The notes under the pieces were generated by a model, which saw nothing but the letters and a program-made list of their open reading frames with translations, had not been told where the DNA came from and did no database searches. DNA of 64,000 nucleotides from Burkholderiales bacterium (GTDB lineage: Bacteria > Pseudomonadota > Gammaproteobacteria > Burkholderiales > Burkholderiaceae_C): NCBI GenBank assembly GCA_016213325.1, contig JACRAY010000015.1, positions 62,001 through 126,000 on the forward strand. Direction: 5' to 3'. This document shows, in pieces, positions 7,624-15,206 of this stretch. Position numbers and translations under genes: made by a program. The number at the start of each line of letters is the position of its first letter. Position 1 is the stretch's first letter.

Positions 7624-9780
7624 TCACACTTCCGGGGGTGGCGCGCCGGATGGCAGCCACAGCCGGAACAGCGCGCCGCCGCCGTCGGCATTGGCAGCCT
7701 CGATGTCGCCGCCGTGCCGCACCACCACTGTCCGCACCATCGCCAGGCCGAGGCCGACACCGGTGCGCGCACCTTCGTGCTGCGCGAACGGCTGGAACAG
7801 GTGCGGCGCTTCGGCACCGAAGCCGCGGCCATGGTCGCGCACGCTCACCATCACGCGGCCGTCGCCAGCGGCCACCCGGCAATCGACCGAACTGCCGGCC
7901 GGTGCGAACTTCACCGCGTTGTCGACCAGGTTCTGGAAAGCCCGGTGCAGCAGCATGCGGTCGCCCTCGCACCAGGCCTCGTCGCCTTCGACGGCTATCG
8001 TCACGCCGGCCGCGCGGGCGCGCGCCCACAGTTCATCGGCGACGTCGCGCACGATGTCCAGCACCAGCAGCGGCGCCTTGTCGTAAGCGGTGGATTCGGC
8101 ACGCGCGAGCTGGATGAAGTCGTCGGCATAGCCCAGCGTGGTCTCGGCCAGGCGGCCGATGCGGTCCAGCAGTTCGGCTTCGGTCTGCTGTAGCGCGCCC
8201 GCGCGATGCAGCTGCAGCAGGCTCAGGATAGACGCCTGCGGGGCGCGCATGTCGTGCGACAGGAAACCCAGCGCCTCGTCACCCAGGCCGGTCGCCGCGA
8301 CCAGCGTCACCACCCAGCCGATGGGGCGGCCAGCGGCCTGCGCGCGCGGCACGCTGCGCAGCAGGAAGCGGGCGCCTTCCGCGTCCACCACCTCCTGCAT
8401 GGTGGTGCGGTCGGCCAGCACTTCGTCCAGCGGGCCGGCGTCGGCGCGCCGCAGCCGCGCGGCGAGCACGTCGCTGAAGCGGGGCGCCACGCCCTGCAGC
8501 GGCACGCGGCAGGTGGCGCGTGCCATCGAATTGGCCAGCAGCAGGCGCCGCTCGGCATCGACGACGAAGGTGCATTCGGGCAGCTGCTCCAGGCTCTGCT
8601 CCAGCGTGTCCTTGGCCTGCAGCATGGCTTCGGACTGCTCGCGCAGTTCCAGCAGGCTGCTGTCGAAGTCCAGGTCGCCGGGCTTGGCCGGGCCATAGCC
8701 CGCAGCGCGCAGGCGGCGGATCTCGCCGAACACGTAGGCGATGGTCTTGCGCAGCCACGACGTGCTCCATGCGAGGTAGGCCGCCGCGATGCCCAGCGCA
8801 CCTGCCAGCGGCAGCACCTGCTGCCGCGCATGCTGCCGCAGCAACGCCACCACCAGAGCGAAAGCGAGCAACGAGCCCAGCAGCGCCAGCCACGCGCGGT
8901 CGGCGCGCAAGCGCACCAGCAGCACGCAGGCCACCAGCACGGCCACGGCGTTGGCCAGTGCGTTCCACGCCGCCGGTGCACGCCGCACGGCACGCTGCGC
9001 GACATGCGCTTCCAGCGCCGTCGCCAGGATGTCCACGCCGGGCCGCAGGCCCCGCGACGGCAGGGCCGGCGTCGGATAGGCGTCACCCAGCCCGGTTGCC
9101 GTCATGCCGACGAATACATAGGCATCGCGGATGCGTCCGGCTGGGGCCTTGCCGTCCAGCACGTCGGCGAAAGAAACCTGCAGGAAGCCGGCATCGGGCT
9201 CGCGGAAGTCGAGCAGCGACACTTCCCTGGACTGCCACGGCTGCGGCTCGAAGCGCTCGTTGCCCACCCGCGCCATCGCCAGCACGAAGTGGGCGGGGTC
9301 GCGCGTGCCGAGGTACACGCCGCGCACCAGCCCGTCGTCGTCCACGTCGATGTCGACGCGCCCGGTCGCGGCGGCGGAGCGCTCGAAGACCGGCAGCGGC
9401 CGCAGGTCACGCCCGTCGGGCTGCGACGACACGGGCAGCACGACGCGCCCGCTGCGGCGCATGACGTCGGCCAGCACGGCGTCTTCGTCGCGCGACGCCG
9501 CTTCGCTCAGCAGGATGTCCAGCCCGATGGCGCGCGGCTGGTGCAGGGCGAGCTGTTCGATCAGCTCTGCATGGCGCAGCCGCGGCCAGGGCCAGCGCCC
9601 GAGGCGCGCGACGCTCGCGTCGTCGATGCCGACGATGACGATGCCGGGTGAAGCCGGGGCGGCGGGGAAGCGCAGCAAGTCGCTGGCCGCCAGGTCCGCG
9701 TGGCCCAGCCCCTGCAGCGCGCCGAGCGCAGCGGCGCAGGCGGCGAGCACCAGGGCCAGCAGCGACCGGCGCAGCTTCAC
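7624..9780 (-). CDS. CHASE2-domain membrane histidine kinase
   Basis: A 718-residue sensor kinase. A signal-anchor segment (residues 5-25) is followed by an extracytoplasmic CHASE2 domain (about 28-265, with GIVIVGIDDASVARLGRWPW and RAYVFVGMTATGL-like strands). Three C-terminal membrane segments (about 270-345) lead to a PAS-like region (390-495) and a HisKA domain with His509 in FLSHDMRAPQ. The ATPase domain has N-box FQNLVDNAVKF, G1 DHGRGF and G2 GVGLGLA. The GTG start overlaps the stop of the LysM/FecR gene as GTGA. With the upstream response regulator it forms a two-component system whose middle gene is a secreted LysM/FecR protein. The signal is unknown; CHASE2 is an extracellular sensor of unknown ligand. 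Confidence 0.93.
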   Translation of the reverse strand: MKLRRSLLALVLAACAAALGALQGLGHADLAASDLLRFPAAPASPGIVIVGIDDASVARLGRWPWPRLRHAELIEQLALHQPRAIGLDILLSEAASRDEDAVLADVMRRSGRVVLPVSSQPDGRDLRPLPVFERSAAATGRVDIDVDDDGLVRGVYLGTRDPAHFVLAMARVGNERFEPQPWQSREVSLLDFREPDAGFLQVSFADVLDGKAPAGRIRDAYVFVGMTATGLGDAYPTPALPSRGLRPGVDILATALEAHVAQRAVRRAPAAWNALANAVAVLVACVLLVRLRADRAWLALLGSLLAFALVVALLRQHARQQVLPLAGALGIAAAYLAWSTSWLRKTIAYVFGEIRRLRAAGYGPAKPGDLDFDSSLLELREQSEAMLQAKDTLEQSLEQLPECTFVVDAERRLLLANSMARATCRVPLQGVAPRFSDVLAARLRRADAGPLDEVLADRTTMQEVVDAEGARFLLRSVPRAQAAGRPIGWVVTLVAATGLGDEALGFLSHDMRAPQASILSLLQLHRAGALQQTEAELLDRIGRLAETTLGYADDFIQLARAESTAYDKAPLLVLDIVRDVADELWARARAAGVTIAVEGDEAWCEGDRMLLHRAFQNLVDNAVKFAPAGSSVDCRVAAGDGRVMVSVRDHGRGFGAEAPHLFQPFAQHEGARTGVGLGLAMVRTVVVRHGGDIEAANADGGGALFRLWLPSGAPPPEV

Positions 9781-11402
9781 GGGGGCGGCGGCCCCAGCGG
9801 CGTGCCGAACGAGTCGCGCACCGGCTGGCCGTCGCTCGAGCCCACGAAGGCCGGCCCGCGCACGATGCGCGGCGGGGTGAAGTCCGACGCCACGCTGCCC
9901 GACAGCGTGCGGATGCGCACGAAGTAGGCCCCGCCAGTGGGCACGTCGAGCGTCACTTCGGGCAGGTCGACCTTGGTCTCCGAAATGACCTGCTTGAACT
10001 CTTCGTCGCTCGCCAACTGCACGATGTAGCTGGCGTCGGGCGAGCCCTCCCAGCGCAGGCTCAGGCCCTGGCCGCCGCCGACCTTGAGCGCCGGCGTGGG
10101 CGGGCGGACCACGATGCTGAAGCGGCCGGCCGCACTCGGCCCGCTGCGCAGCATCTTGCCATTGGGCAGCTGGCGCAGGGTGTAGGCGCGCCATTCGTAC
10201 TTGCCCACCAGCAGCATCGGCATCCTGGTGTCGCAAGAGCCGGCCACCATGAGCTTGACAGCCTCCTCTTTGGCGCCCGGCCGCCGGATGTCGATCTCGT
10301 AGTGCGTCGCGCCCGGAATGTCCGTGCACAGCATGCGCGTCTCGACGTCCTGCCCCAGCACCGCGTCGTTTTCGGGTTCGTTGAGGAAGGGCGCCGCCAG
10401 CGACATCACCGTCAGCGTGCGGGCGGTCACCAGGCCCGGGATGCCCTGCGCGTCGACGGCGCGGATGCGCGTGCGATAGCTGCCGTCGCGGATCGGGCGC
10501 AGCGCGAAGACCGGCGTGGCGCCTTCGACGCGCCGGATCGCCAGCGGGTCGGCAGCCGGTGCGATTTCGAATTCGTACTTGGCCGCGCCTTCGACCGCGC
10601 CGGCCTCGAAACCGGACTCGGGTGTCACGGCCGGGTCTTCCTCCAGGGCCGGCGCCTTCAGCATGGGGACCGCCTGCGGCTGCCGTTGCGAGCCGTCAGC
10701 CACCGCGCCGGTGCCTGGCGGCAGGTCGACGGGCTGGAAGCCGGAGCCTGCGAGTTGCACCGTGCCCTCGGTCACTTCGGTCACCATGGCGCCGCCCGAT
10801 GGCAGGCGCACGCCGAACTGCGTGCCGCGCACGGCAGCGGTGCCCAGGCGTGTGCGGATCTGGTAGCTGCGGCCCTCGGTGCCCGCCGGCACGGCCGATT
10901 CGACCGTGCCTTGCTGCAGCTCGATCACGCGCGGCCGCGGGCGGGGGTCCTTTTCCTTGCCCCGCTTGGGCGGCGGGGGCGGCAGCAGGCGCAGCGAAGC
11001 GCCTGGCAGCAGGTGCGTGACGATGCCTTCCGGCCAGCGCAGCGTGACGTAGCTGCCGGCCTCGACGTCGACCGTGTCGGTCTCGCGCAGTTCGTCGCCC
11101 TTGGCCAGCTCGCGCGCGTTGCCCATGCGCGTGTAGCGCGCCTTGCCCGAAACATGGATGGCGACCGGCCCCGGCGGCAGGCCCGGGATCAGGATGATGG
11201 AGCCGGGCTGCAGCCGGCGCACGTCCTTGATGGACGGGTTGGCCTTGTGGATCGCCACCCACTGCGTGGGATCCATCAGGTAGCGCTGCGCCAGGGCGAT
11301 CAGCGTGTCGCCGTCGACCACCTTGTGCTCGATGGCGTCGCCTTGTTGCGCGGATGCAGGCCCGGCCAGCAGCAGCGCTGCCAGCAGCATCCGCGCCTTC
11401 AC
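9777..11402 (-). CDS. Secreted LysM + FecR domain protein
   Basis: A 541-residue exported protein. A signal peptide (MKARMLLAALLLAGPASAQ) is followed by a LysM domain (about residues 25-75, VVDGDTLIALAQRYL ... GSIILIPG), which binds glycan. A FecR-like domain (about 95-225) has ELAKGDELRETDTV and GTAAVRGTQFGVR, preceded by a proline-rich linker. The C-terminal half holds two or three fibronectin-III-like repeats. The GTG start overlaps the response-regulator stop as GTGA, and its own stop overlaps the kinase start the same way. A periplasmic protein that binds peptidoglycan and is coupled to a CHASE2 kinase suggests that it presents an envelope signal to the kinase; that role is inference. 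Confidence 0.9.
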   Translation of the reverse strand: MKARMLLAALLLAGPASAQQGDAIEHKVVDGDTLIALAQRYLMDPTQWVAIHKANPSIKDVRRLQPGSIILIPGLPPGPVAIHVSGKARYTRMGNARELAKGDELRETDTVDVEAGSYVTLRWPEGIVTHLLPGASLRLLPPPPPKRGKEKDPRPRPRVIELQQGTVESAVPAGTEGRSYQIRTRLGTAAVRGTQFGVRLPSGGAMVTEVTEGTVQLAGSGFQPVDLPPGTGAVADGSQRQPQAVPMLKAPALEEDPAVTPESGFEAGAVEGAAKYEFEIAPAADPLAIRRVEGATPVFALRPIRDGSYRTRIRAVDAQGIPGLVTARTLTVMSLAAPFLNEPENDAVLGQDVETRMLCTDIPGATHYEIDIRRPGAKEEAVKLMVAGSCDTRMPMLLVGKYEWRAYTLRQLPNGKMLRSGPSAAGRFSIVVRPPTPALKVGGGQGLSLRWEGSPDASYIVQLASDEEFKQVISETKVDLPEVTLDVPTGGAYFVRIRTLSGSVASDFTPPRIVRGPAFVGSSDGQPVRDSFGTPLGPPPP

Positions 11403-12103
11403 TCCGTCACCTCGTCGAGCCGGTAGCCCATGCCGTACACGCTGACCAGCCGATAGCCGTTGGCCGGGCCTATGCTCAGCTTGGTGCGCAGGCGCGAGAT
11501 GTGGGTGTCGAGCGAACGCGAAATCGCTTCGGGGCTGGCGTGCATGGCGCTCTCCGTCAGGTGGGCTCGCGACAGCAGGCGCCCCATGTTGCTGAAGAAG
11601 AAGATCGCCAGGTCGAACTCGCGCGGCTGCAGTTCGACCGGCGCACCGCGCAGGTGGGCGGTACGCTGCACGGTGTCGAAGGCATACGGCCCGAACTCGA
11701 GCCGGTCCACGCGCGGCTGCGGGTAGGCGCGGCGCAGCAGCGCCGTGATGCGCGCCGCCAGTTCGGCCGGCCGCACCGGCTTGGCCACGTAGTCGTCGGC
11801 ACCGGCGCCCAGGCCCGCGACGATCTCGGGCTCCAGCGCGCGGGCGGTCACGAAGATGATGGGGAAATCCATGCCCCGCTCGCTGCGCACGGCGCGCACG
11901 ATGTCCGGGCCCTGGATGCCCGGCAGGTTCCAGTCGACCAGCAACAGGTCGAACGACTCCCGCCGAAGCGACTTCAGCAACTGCTCCCCCGACTCGAACG
12001 CCTCGCTGGACGCGCCCATCGAACGGGCGACGTGCTGCAACAGGTCCCTCTGCGCCGGGTCATCTTCGACGATGGCGAACCTGCGGCCATTCGCTGGATT
12101 CAT
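11399..12103 (-). CDS. OmpR/PhoB-family response regulator
   Basis: A 234-residue response regulator. The receiver domain (about 8-120) has acidic residues EDD near the N-terminus, phosphoacceptor Asp57 in LLLVDWNLPG, a switch Thr in FVTARA and Lys in VAKPVRP. The C-terminal winged-helix DNA-binding domain (about 130-234) has LQPREFDLAIFFFSNMGR and THISRLRTKL. The start MNPANGRRFAIVEDD is chosen because the receiver fold begins immediately after it; longer frames upstream read into noncoding sequence. It heads the operon RR - LysM/FecR - CHASE2 kinase and is divergent from patatin. The pairing with the CHASE2 kinase is inferred from the GTGA-coupled gene order. Confidence 0.93.
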   Translation of the reverse strand: MNPANGRRFAIVEDDPAQRDLLQHVARSMGASSEAFESGEQLLKSLRRESFDLLLVDWNLPGIQGPDIVRAVRSERGMDFPIIFVTARALEPEIVAGLGAGADDYVAKPVRPAELAARITALLRRAYPQPRVDRLEFGPYAFDTVQRTAHLRGAPVELQPREFDLAIFFFSNMGRLLSRAHLTESAMHASPEAISRSLDTHISRLRTKLSIGPANGYRLVSVYGMGYRLDEVTE

Positions 12104-12204
12104 CCCCACGCTCCTCTTTATGCGCGTACTGTAGCCCCGAAACGTGCCACTGGCGCATTCGCCCCCGTCCTGCAACACTACGCCCACCAGCGGCAGGAGT
12201 GGGC

Positions 12205-13272
12205 ATGGACATGAAGGCCAGGCGGCCCCGCACCGCGCGCAGCAGCGCGGCGAAGGCGAAGGTGAAGACCGTCAACCTCGCGTTGCAGGGGGGCGGGGCG
12301 CATGGCGCGTTCGCCTGGGGCGTGCTGGACCACCTGATCGAGGACGGGCGGGTCGACTTCGAAGGGATCAGCGCCACCAGCGCGGGGGCCATGAACGCCG
12401 CGGTGCTGGCTTGGGGCTGGACCCAGAACGGGCGCGACGGCGCGCGCGAGGCTCTCCACAACTTCTGGCGCGGCATCTCCGAAGTGGGCATGCAGTTCAG
12501 CCCCTACCGCGGCCTGTCGTGGGTCAACAAGCTGGCTACGGATTCGCTGGACAACAGCTTCAGCTATTTCTTCATGGACATGTGGACCCGCATGTTCTCG
12601 CCCTACCAGCTCAACCCGTCCAACTTCAACCCGCTGCGCGACGTGCTGGAGGCGCACGTGGACTTCGCGGCGCTGCGCCGCAAGTCGGCGATGAAGCTGT
12701 TCCTGGCCGCCACCAATGTGGAAACCTGCAAGGTGCGCATCTTCCAGGAGAAGGACATCACGGCCGATGCCGTGCTGGCGTCGGCCTGCCTGCCCTTCAT
12801 GTTCCAGGCGGTGGAGATCGAGGGCCAGTTCTACTGGGACGGCGGCTACATGGGCAACCCGGCCATCTTCCCGCTGATCTACGGCTGCGAGTCGCGCGAC
12901 GTGGTCATCGTGCACCTGAACCCGATCGTGCGCGAGGGCTGCCCGCAGACGGCGGCGGCCATCATGAACCGCATCAACGAGGTGAGCTTCAACTCGTCGC
13001 TGATGCGCGAGATGCGCGCCATCGCCTTCGTCACCGCGCTCATCGAGAAGGGCAAGCTGCAGCCCGACGAGTTCAAGCTGATGCTGGTGCATTCGATCCG
13101 CGCCGACGCCGAGATGGTGCAGCACGGCGTGGCCAGCAAGCTCAACCCCGACTGGGAGTTCCTGGTGCACCTCCGCGACAAGGGCCGCGAGTACGCGCGC
13201 GACTGGCTGGCGGAGCATTTCGACCAGTTGGGACGAGAATCCAGCGTGGACATTCGCGCGGAGTTCCTCTGA
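12205..13272 (+). CDS. Patatin-like phospholipase
   Basis: A 355-residue acyl hydrolase of the patatin family. The oxyanion-hole motif GGGAHGAFAWG is at residues 30-40. The nucleophile is Ser59 in ATSAG, where the usual first glycine of GxSxG is alanine. The catalytic aspartate is Asp212 in WDGGYMGNP. The N-terminus is basic (MDMKARRPRTAR) and has no signal peptide. AGGAG five bases before the ATG supports this start over a GTG six bases earlier. The stop overlaps the next start as TGATG, linking it to the KTSC-domain protein. Such proteins release fatty acids from phospholipids; several bacterial homologues with lysine-rich N-termini handle storage or membrane lipids. Confidence 0.92.
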   Translation: MDMKARRPRTARSSAAKAKVKTVNLALQGGGAHGAFAWGVLDHLIEDGRVDFEGISATSAGAMNAAVLAWGWTQNGRDGAREALHNFWRGISEVGMQFSPYRGLSWVNKLATDSLDNSFSYFFMDMWTRMFSPYQLNPSNFNPLRDVLEAHVDFAALRRKSAMKLFLAATNVETCKVRIFQEKDITADAVLASACLPFMFQAVEIEGQFYWDGGYMGNPAIFPLIYGCESRDVVIVHLNPIVREGCPQTAAAIMNRINEVSFNSSLMREMRAIAFVTALIEKGKLQPDEFKLMLVHSIRADAEMVQHGVASKLNPDWEFLVHLRDKGREYARDWLAEHFDQLGRESSVDIRAEFL

Positions 13273-13547
13273 TGCTCACCAAGACCTTCACCGGCGGCCG
13301 CATCCGCAAGGCCGAGTACGACCCCGAGTCGAGGCAGCTCGACCTGCATTGGGACAACCAGTCGGTGCTGGCGTACAAGCACGTGCCGCAGGAGGTGTAC
13401 CGGCGGCTGTGCGCCGCACCCAACCCGGCCACCTACTGGGAGGACCGCATCGCCGACGAGTACCCGAAGGGCGTGCCGATGAGCGGGCCGGTAAAGAAGG
13501 GGCCGGACCTGAAGGACCTGTTCGGCGACTTGCCGCCGGATTCGTGA
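13272..13547 (+). CDS. KTSC-domain protein
   Basis: A 91-residue protein whose middle (residues 9-62) fits the KTSC domain: AEYDPESRQLDLHW, then YKHVPQEVYRRLCAA and a tyrosine/tryptophan-containing end. In the family the domain name refers to a KTSC tetrapeptide; here the C-terminal part lacks it but keeps the beta-sheet pattern. KTSC domains are found alone or attached to RNA- and lysyl-tRNA-related proteins, and their role is not settled. Coupling to patatin by TGATG implies a shared function or a simple expression pairing. Confidence 0.8.
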   Translation: MLTKTFTGGRIRKAEYDPESRQLDLHWDNQSVLAYKHVPQEVYRRLCAAPNPATYWEDRIADEYPKGVPMSGPVKKGPDLKDLFGDLPPDS

Positions 13548-13550
13548 ACC

Positions 13551-13772
13551 CTACTTGCGGCCGCTGCCGCGGTCGCTCTGGCGGCCCTTCTGCCGCACTT
13601 CCTCCAGGCTCTGGTGCTTCTTGTCCTTGGGGTCGCGGCGCTGCCGCGGCTCGTTGGAAGCGCCGGCCTTGGCCTGGTCGTTGAGGTAGTGCAGTTCGCT
13701 GCGGCTGCGCTGCGAACGGCTGCCCATCGAGGTGCTGGGGGACTTGGTCGAGGCTGAACTGCGTGCTGCCAT
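13551..13772 (-). CDS. Small basic, low-complexity protein
   Basis: A 73-residue hydrophilic protein beginning MAARSSASTKSPS, rich in Ser, Arg, Lys and Gln and without hydrophobic segments; the sequence suggests disorder. AAGGAG lies 6 bases before the start, a good ribosome-binding site, which is the main reason to believe it is real. It is convergent with the KTSC gene, separated by 3 bases. The tail KGRQSDRGSGRK could bind nucleic acid. No family recognised. Confidence 0.6.
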   Translation of the reverse strand: MAARSSASTKSPSTSMGSRSQRSRSELHYLNDQAKAGASNEPRQRRDPKDKKHQSLEEVRQKGRQSDRGSGRK

Positions 13773-13895
13773 GAGGGGCTCCTTTCTTTCGCTTGTCCCC
13801 ATGTTGGGCGCGCGAGGCGGGCTGCGTGTAGTCGCCCGGTCATGGCGCATGTAGGAAGCGCGGTGGCAAGATCAGGGCCGTTGACGGAGGCCGAG

Positions 13896-14267
13896 GTGGC
13901 GAAGACATGCATCAAGTGCGGCTACGTGCGCCGCGAAACCGACACGGGACCCGACTACGCCTGCCCGGCGTGCGGCGTCGTGTATGCCAAGGCCGAGGCA
14001 GCCGCGGCGGCGCGGCCCCCGCCGCCCAGGCCCGTGCAGGCGCAGCCGCCGCCCGCCATCGCCGACGACGCGAAGGCCCGCGCCGACGCGCTGGTGCAGC
14101 AGTTCGCCCTGGCGCAGGCGGCGGGTGGGCGCAAGGCCAGTCCGTATCGCGGAATGGCGCTGGTGGCGCTGGTGGCGTTTTCGATGGGGTTCGCCAGTGC
14201 GGCGGGGCTCTATTCGGGGGCGGCGAAGTTCAGCAAGAAGGCGGCGGTGGAGAAGTGTGTGAAGTGA
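13896..14267 (+). CDS. Zinc-ribbon and single-membrane-segment protein
   Basis: A 123-residue protein with an N-terminal zinc ribbon, CIKCGY ... CPACGVVY (four cysteines within ~30 residues). An alanine/proline-rich linker (PPPPRPVQAQPPPA) and one membrane segment near the C-terminus (MALVALVAFSMGFASAAGL) follow. I choose the GTG at the start of VAKTCIKCGY because GGAGG lies 5 bases upstream and a promoter-like tggcaagat is just before it. A longer form from an ATG 54 bases earlier is possible but has no ribosome site. The last 38 bases overlap convergently with psuG. Such ribbon-TM proteins are common and uncharacterised. Confidence 0.72.
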   Translation: MAKTCIKCGYVRRETDTGPDYACPACGVVYAKAEAAAAARPPPPRPVQAQPPPAIADDAKARADALVQQFALAQAAGGRKASPYRGMALVALVAFSMGFASAAGLYSGAAKFSKKAAVEKCVK

Positions 14268-15189
14268 GTCTGCGCAACGCCACCGCCAGCCTCGCCCCCA
14301 CCGCCGCGTTGTGCTTCACCAGGGCAATGTTGGCCGCCAGGCTGCGCCCGCCCGTCAGGTCGCGGATACGCGCCAGCAGGAACGGCGTGACGGCCTTGCC
14401 GGCGACGCCCTGCGCCTTGGCGTCGGCCAGCGCCTGCTGCGTGATCGCATCGATCTCGTCGCGCGGCATGGCCGCGGCCTCGGGCACGGGCGTGCTCAGC
14501 ACCACGCCGCCTGCCAGCCCCAGGTCCCACTTGGTGCGGACGAAGCGCGCCTGCTGCTGCGGGTCGTCGAGCCGGTAGTCGGCGCGAAACCCGCTGTCGC
14601 GCGTGTGGAACGCCGCGAAGTTGTCCTGCCCGCAACTGAGCACCGGCACGCCGTGCGTCTCCAGGTATTCGAGCGTGAGTCCGATGTCGAGGATCGACTT
14701 GGCACCGGCGCACACCACCACCACCGACGTGCGCGCCAGCTCCTGCAGGTCGGCCGAGATGTCGAAGGTCTCGGCCGCACCGCGATGCACGCCGCCGATG
14801 CCGCCGGTGACGAACACCTCGATGCCGGCCAGCGCCGCGCAGATCATGGTGCCCGCCACCGTGGTGGCGCCGGTCTCGCCGCTGGCCAGCACCGCCGGCA
14901 GGTCGCGCCGGCTCACCTTGTGCACAGGGCCGGGGCGGCCCAGCAGCTGAAGCTCGCCATCCGACAGGCCGACCCGAATCTTCCCGCCGATGACGGCAAT
15001 CGTCGCCGGCTCCGCGCCATTCGCGCGGATCACGGCTTCGACCTCGCGCGCCGTCTGCACGTTCTGCGGGTACGGCATGCCGTGCGCGATGATGGTCGAC
15101 TCCAGCGCGACGACCGGCCGGCCGGCTGCGAGGGCGGCGGCAACCGGCTCGCTGGGCGCGAGCCATGCCTTGGAGGGCGATGCGTACAT
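14230..15189 (-). CDS. psuG: Pseudouridine-5'-phosphate glycosidase
   Basis: A 319-residue enzyme that splits pseudouridine 5'-phosphate into uracil and ribose 5-phosphate during RNA turnover. The N-terminus VVALESTIIAHGMPYPQN is diagnostic of the family. The manganese/catalytic region has ASGETGATTVAGTMICA and FVTGGIGGVHRGAAETFDIS, and the invariant CAGAKSILDIGLTLEYLETH and NFAAFHTRDSG stretches also match. The family length is ~305-315. The C-terminal extension after RLAVAL is divergent because the stop lies inside the convergent zinc-ribbon gene. The usual partner kinase PsuK is not adjacent; it may be elsewhere or the substrate may come from another kinase. Confidence 0.95.
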   Translation of the reverse strand: MYASPSKAWLAPSEPVAAALAAGRPVVALESTIIAHGMPYPQNVQTAREVEAVIRANGAEPATIAVIGGKIRVGLSDGELQLLGRPGPVHKVSRRDLPAVLASGETGATTVAGTMICAALAGIEVFVTGGIGGVHRGAAETFDISADLQELARTSVVVVCAGAKSILDIGLTLEYLETHGVPVLSCGQDNFAAFHTRDSGFRADYRLDDPQQQARFVRTKWDLGLAGGVVLSTPVPEAAAMPRDEIDAITQQALADAKAQGVAGKAVTPFLLARIRDLTGGRSLAANIALVKHNAAVGARLAVALRRLTSHTSPPPPSC

Positions 15190-15206
15190 GGCGTGACAAT
15201 GCTGCC

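Noticed and set aside
12178..13218. A 346-codon antisense frame over the patatin gene
   Set aside because: The plus-strand frame has the GGGAHG/ATSAG/DGG motifs and a good ribosome site; the antisense frame is low-complexity and has none.
13842..13895. Upstream ATG start of the zinc-ribbon protein
   Set aside because: No ribosome-binding site, and this 54-base segment contains promoter-like sequence; the GTG at 13896 has a GGAGG 5 bases before it.
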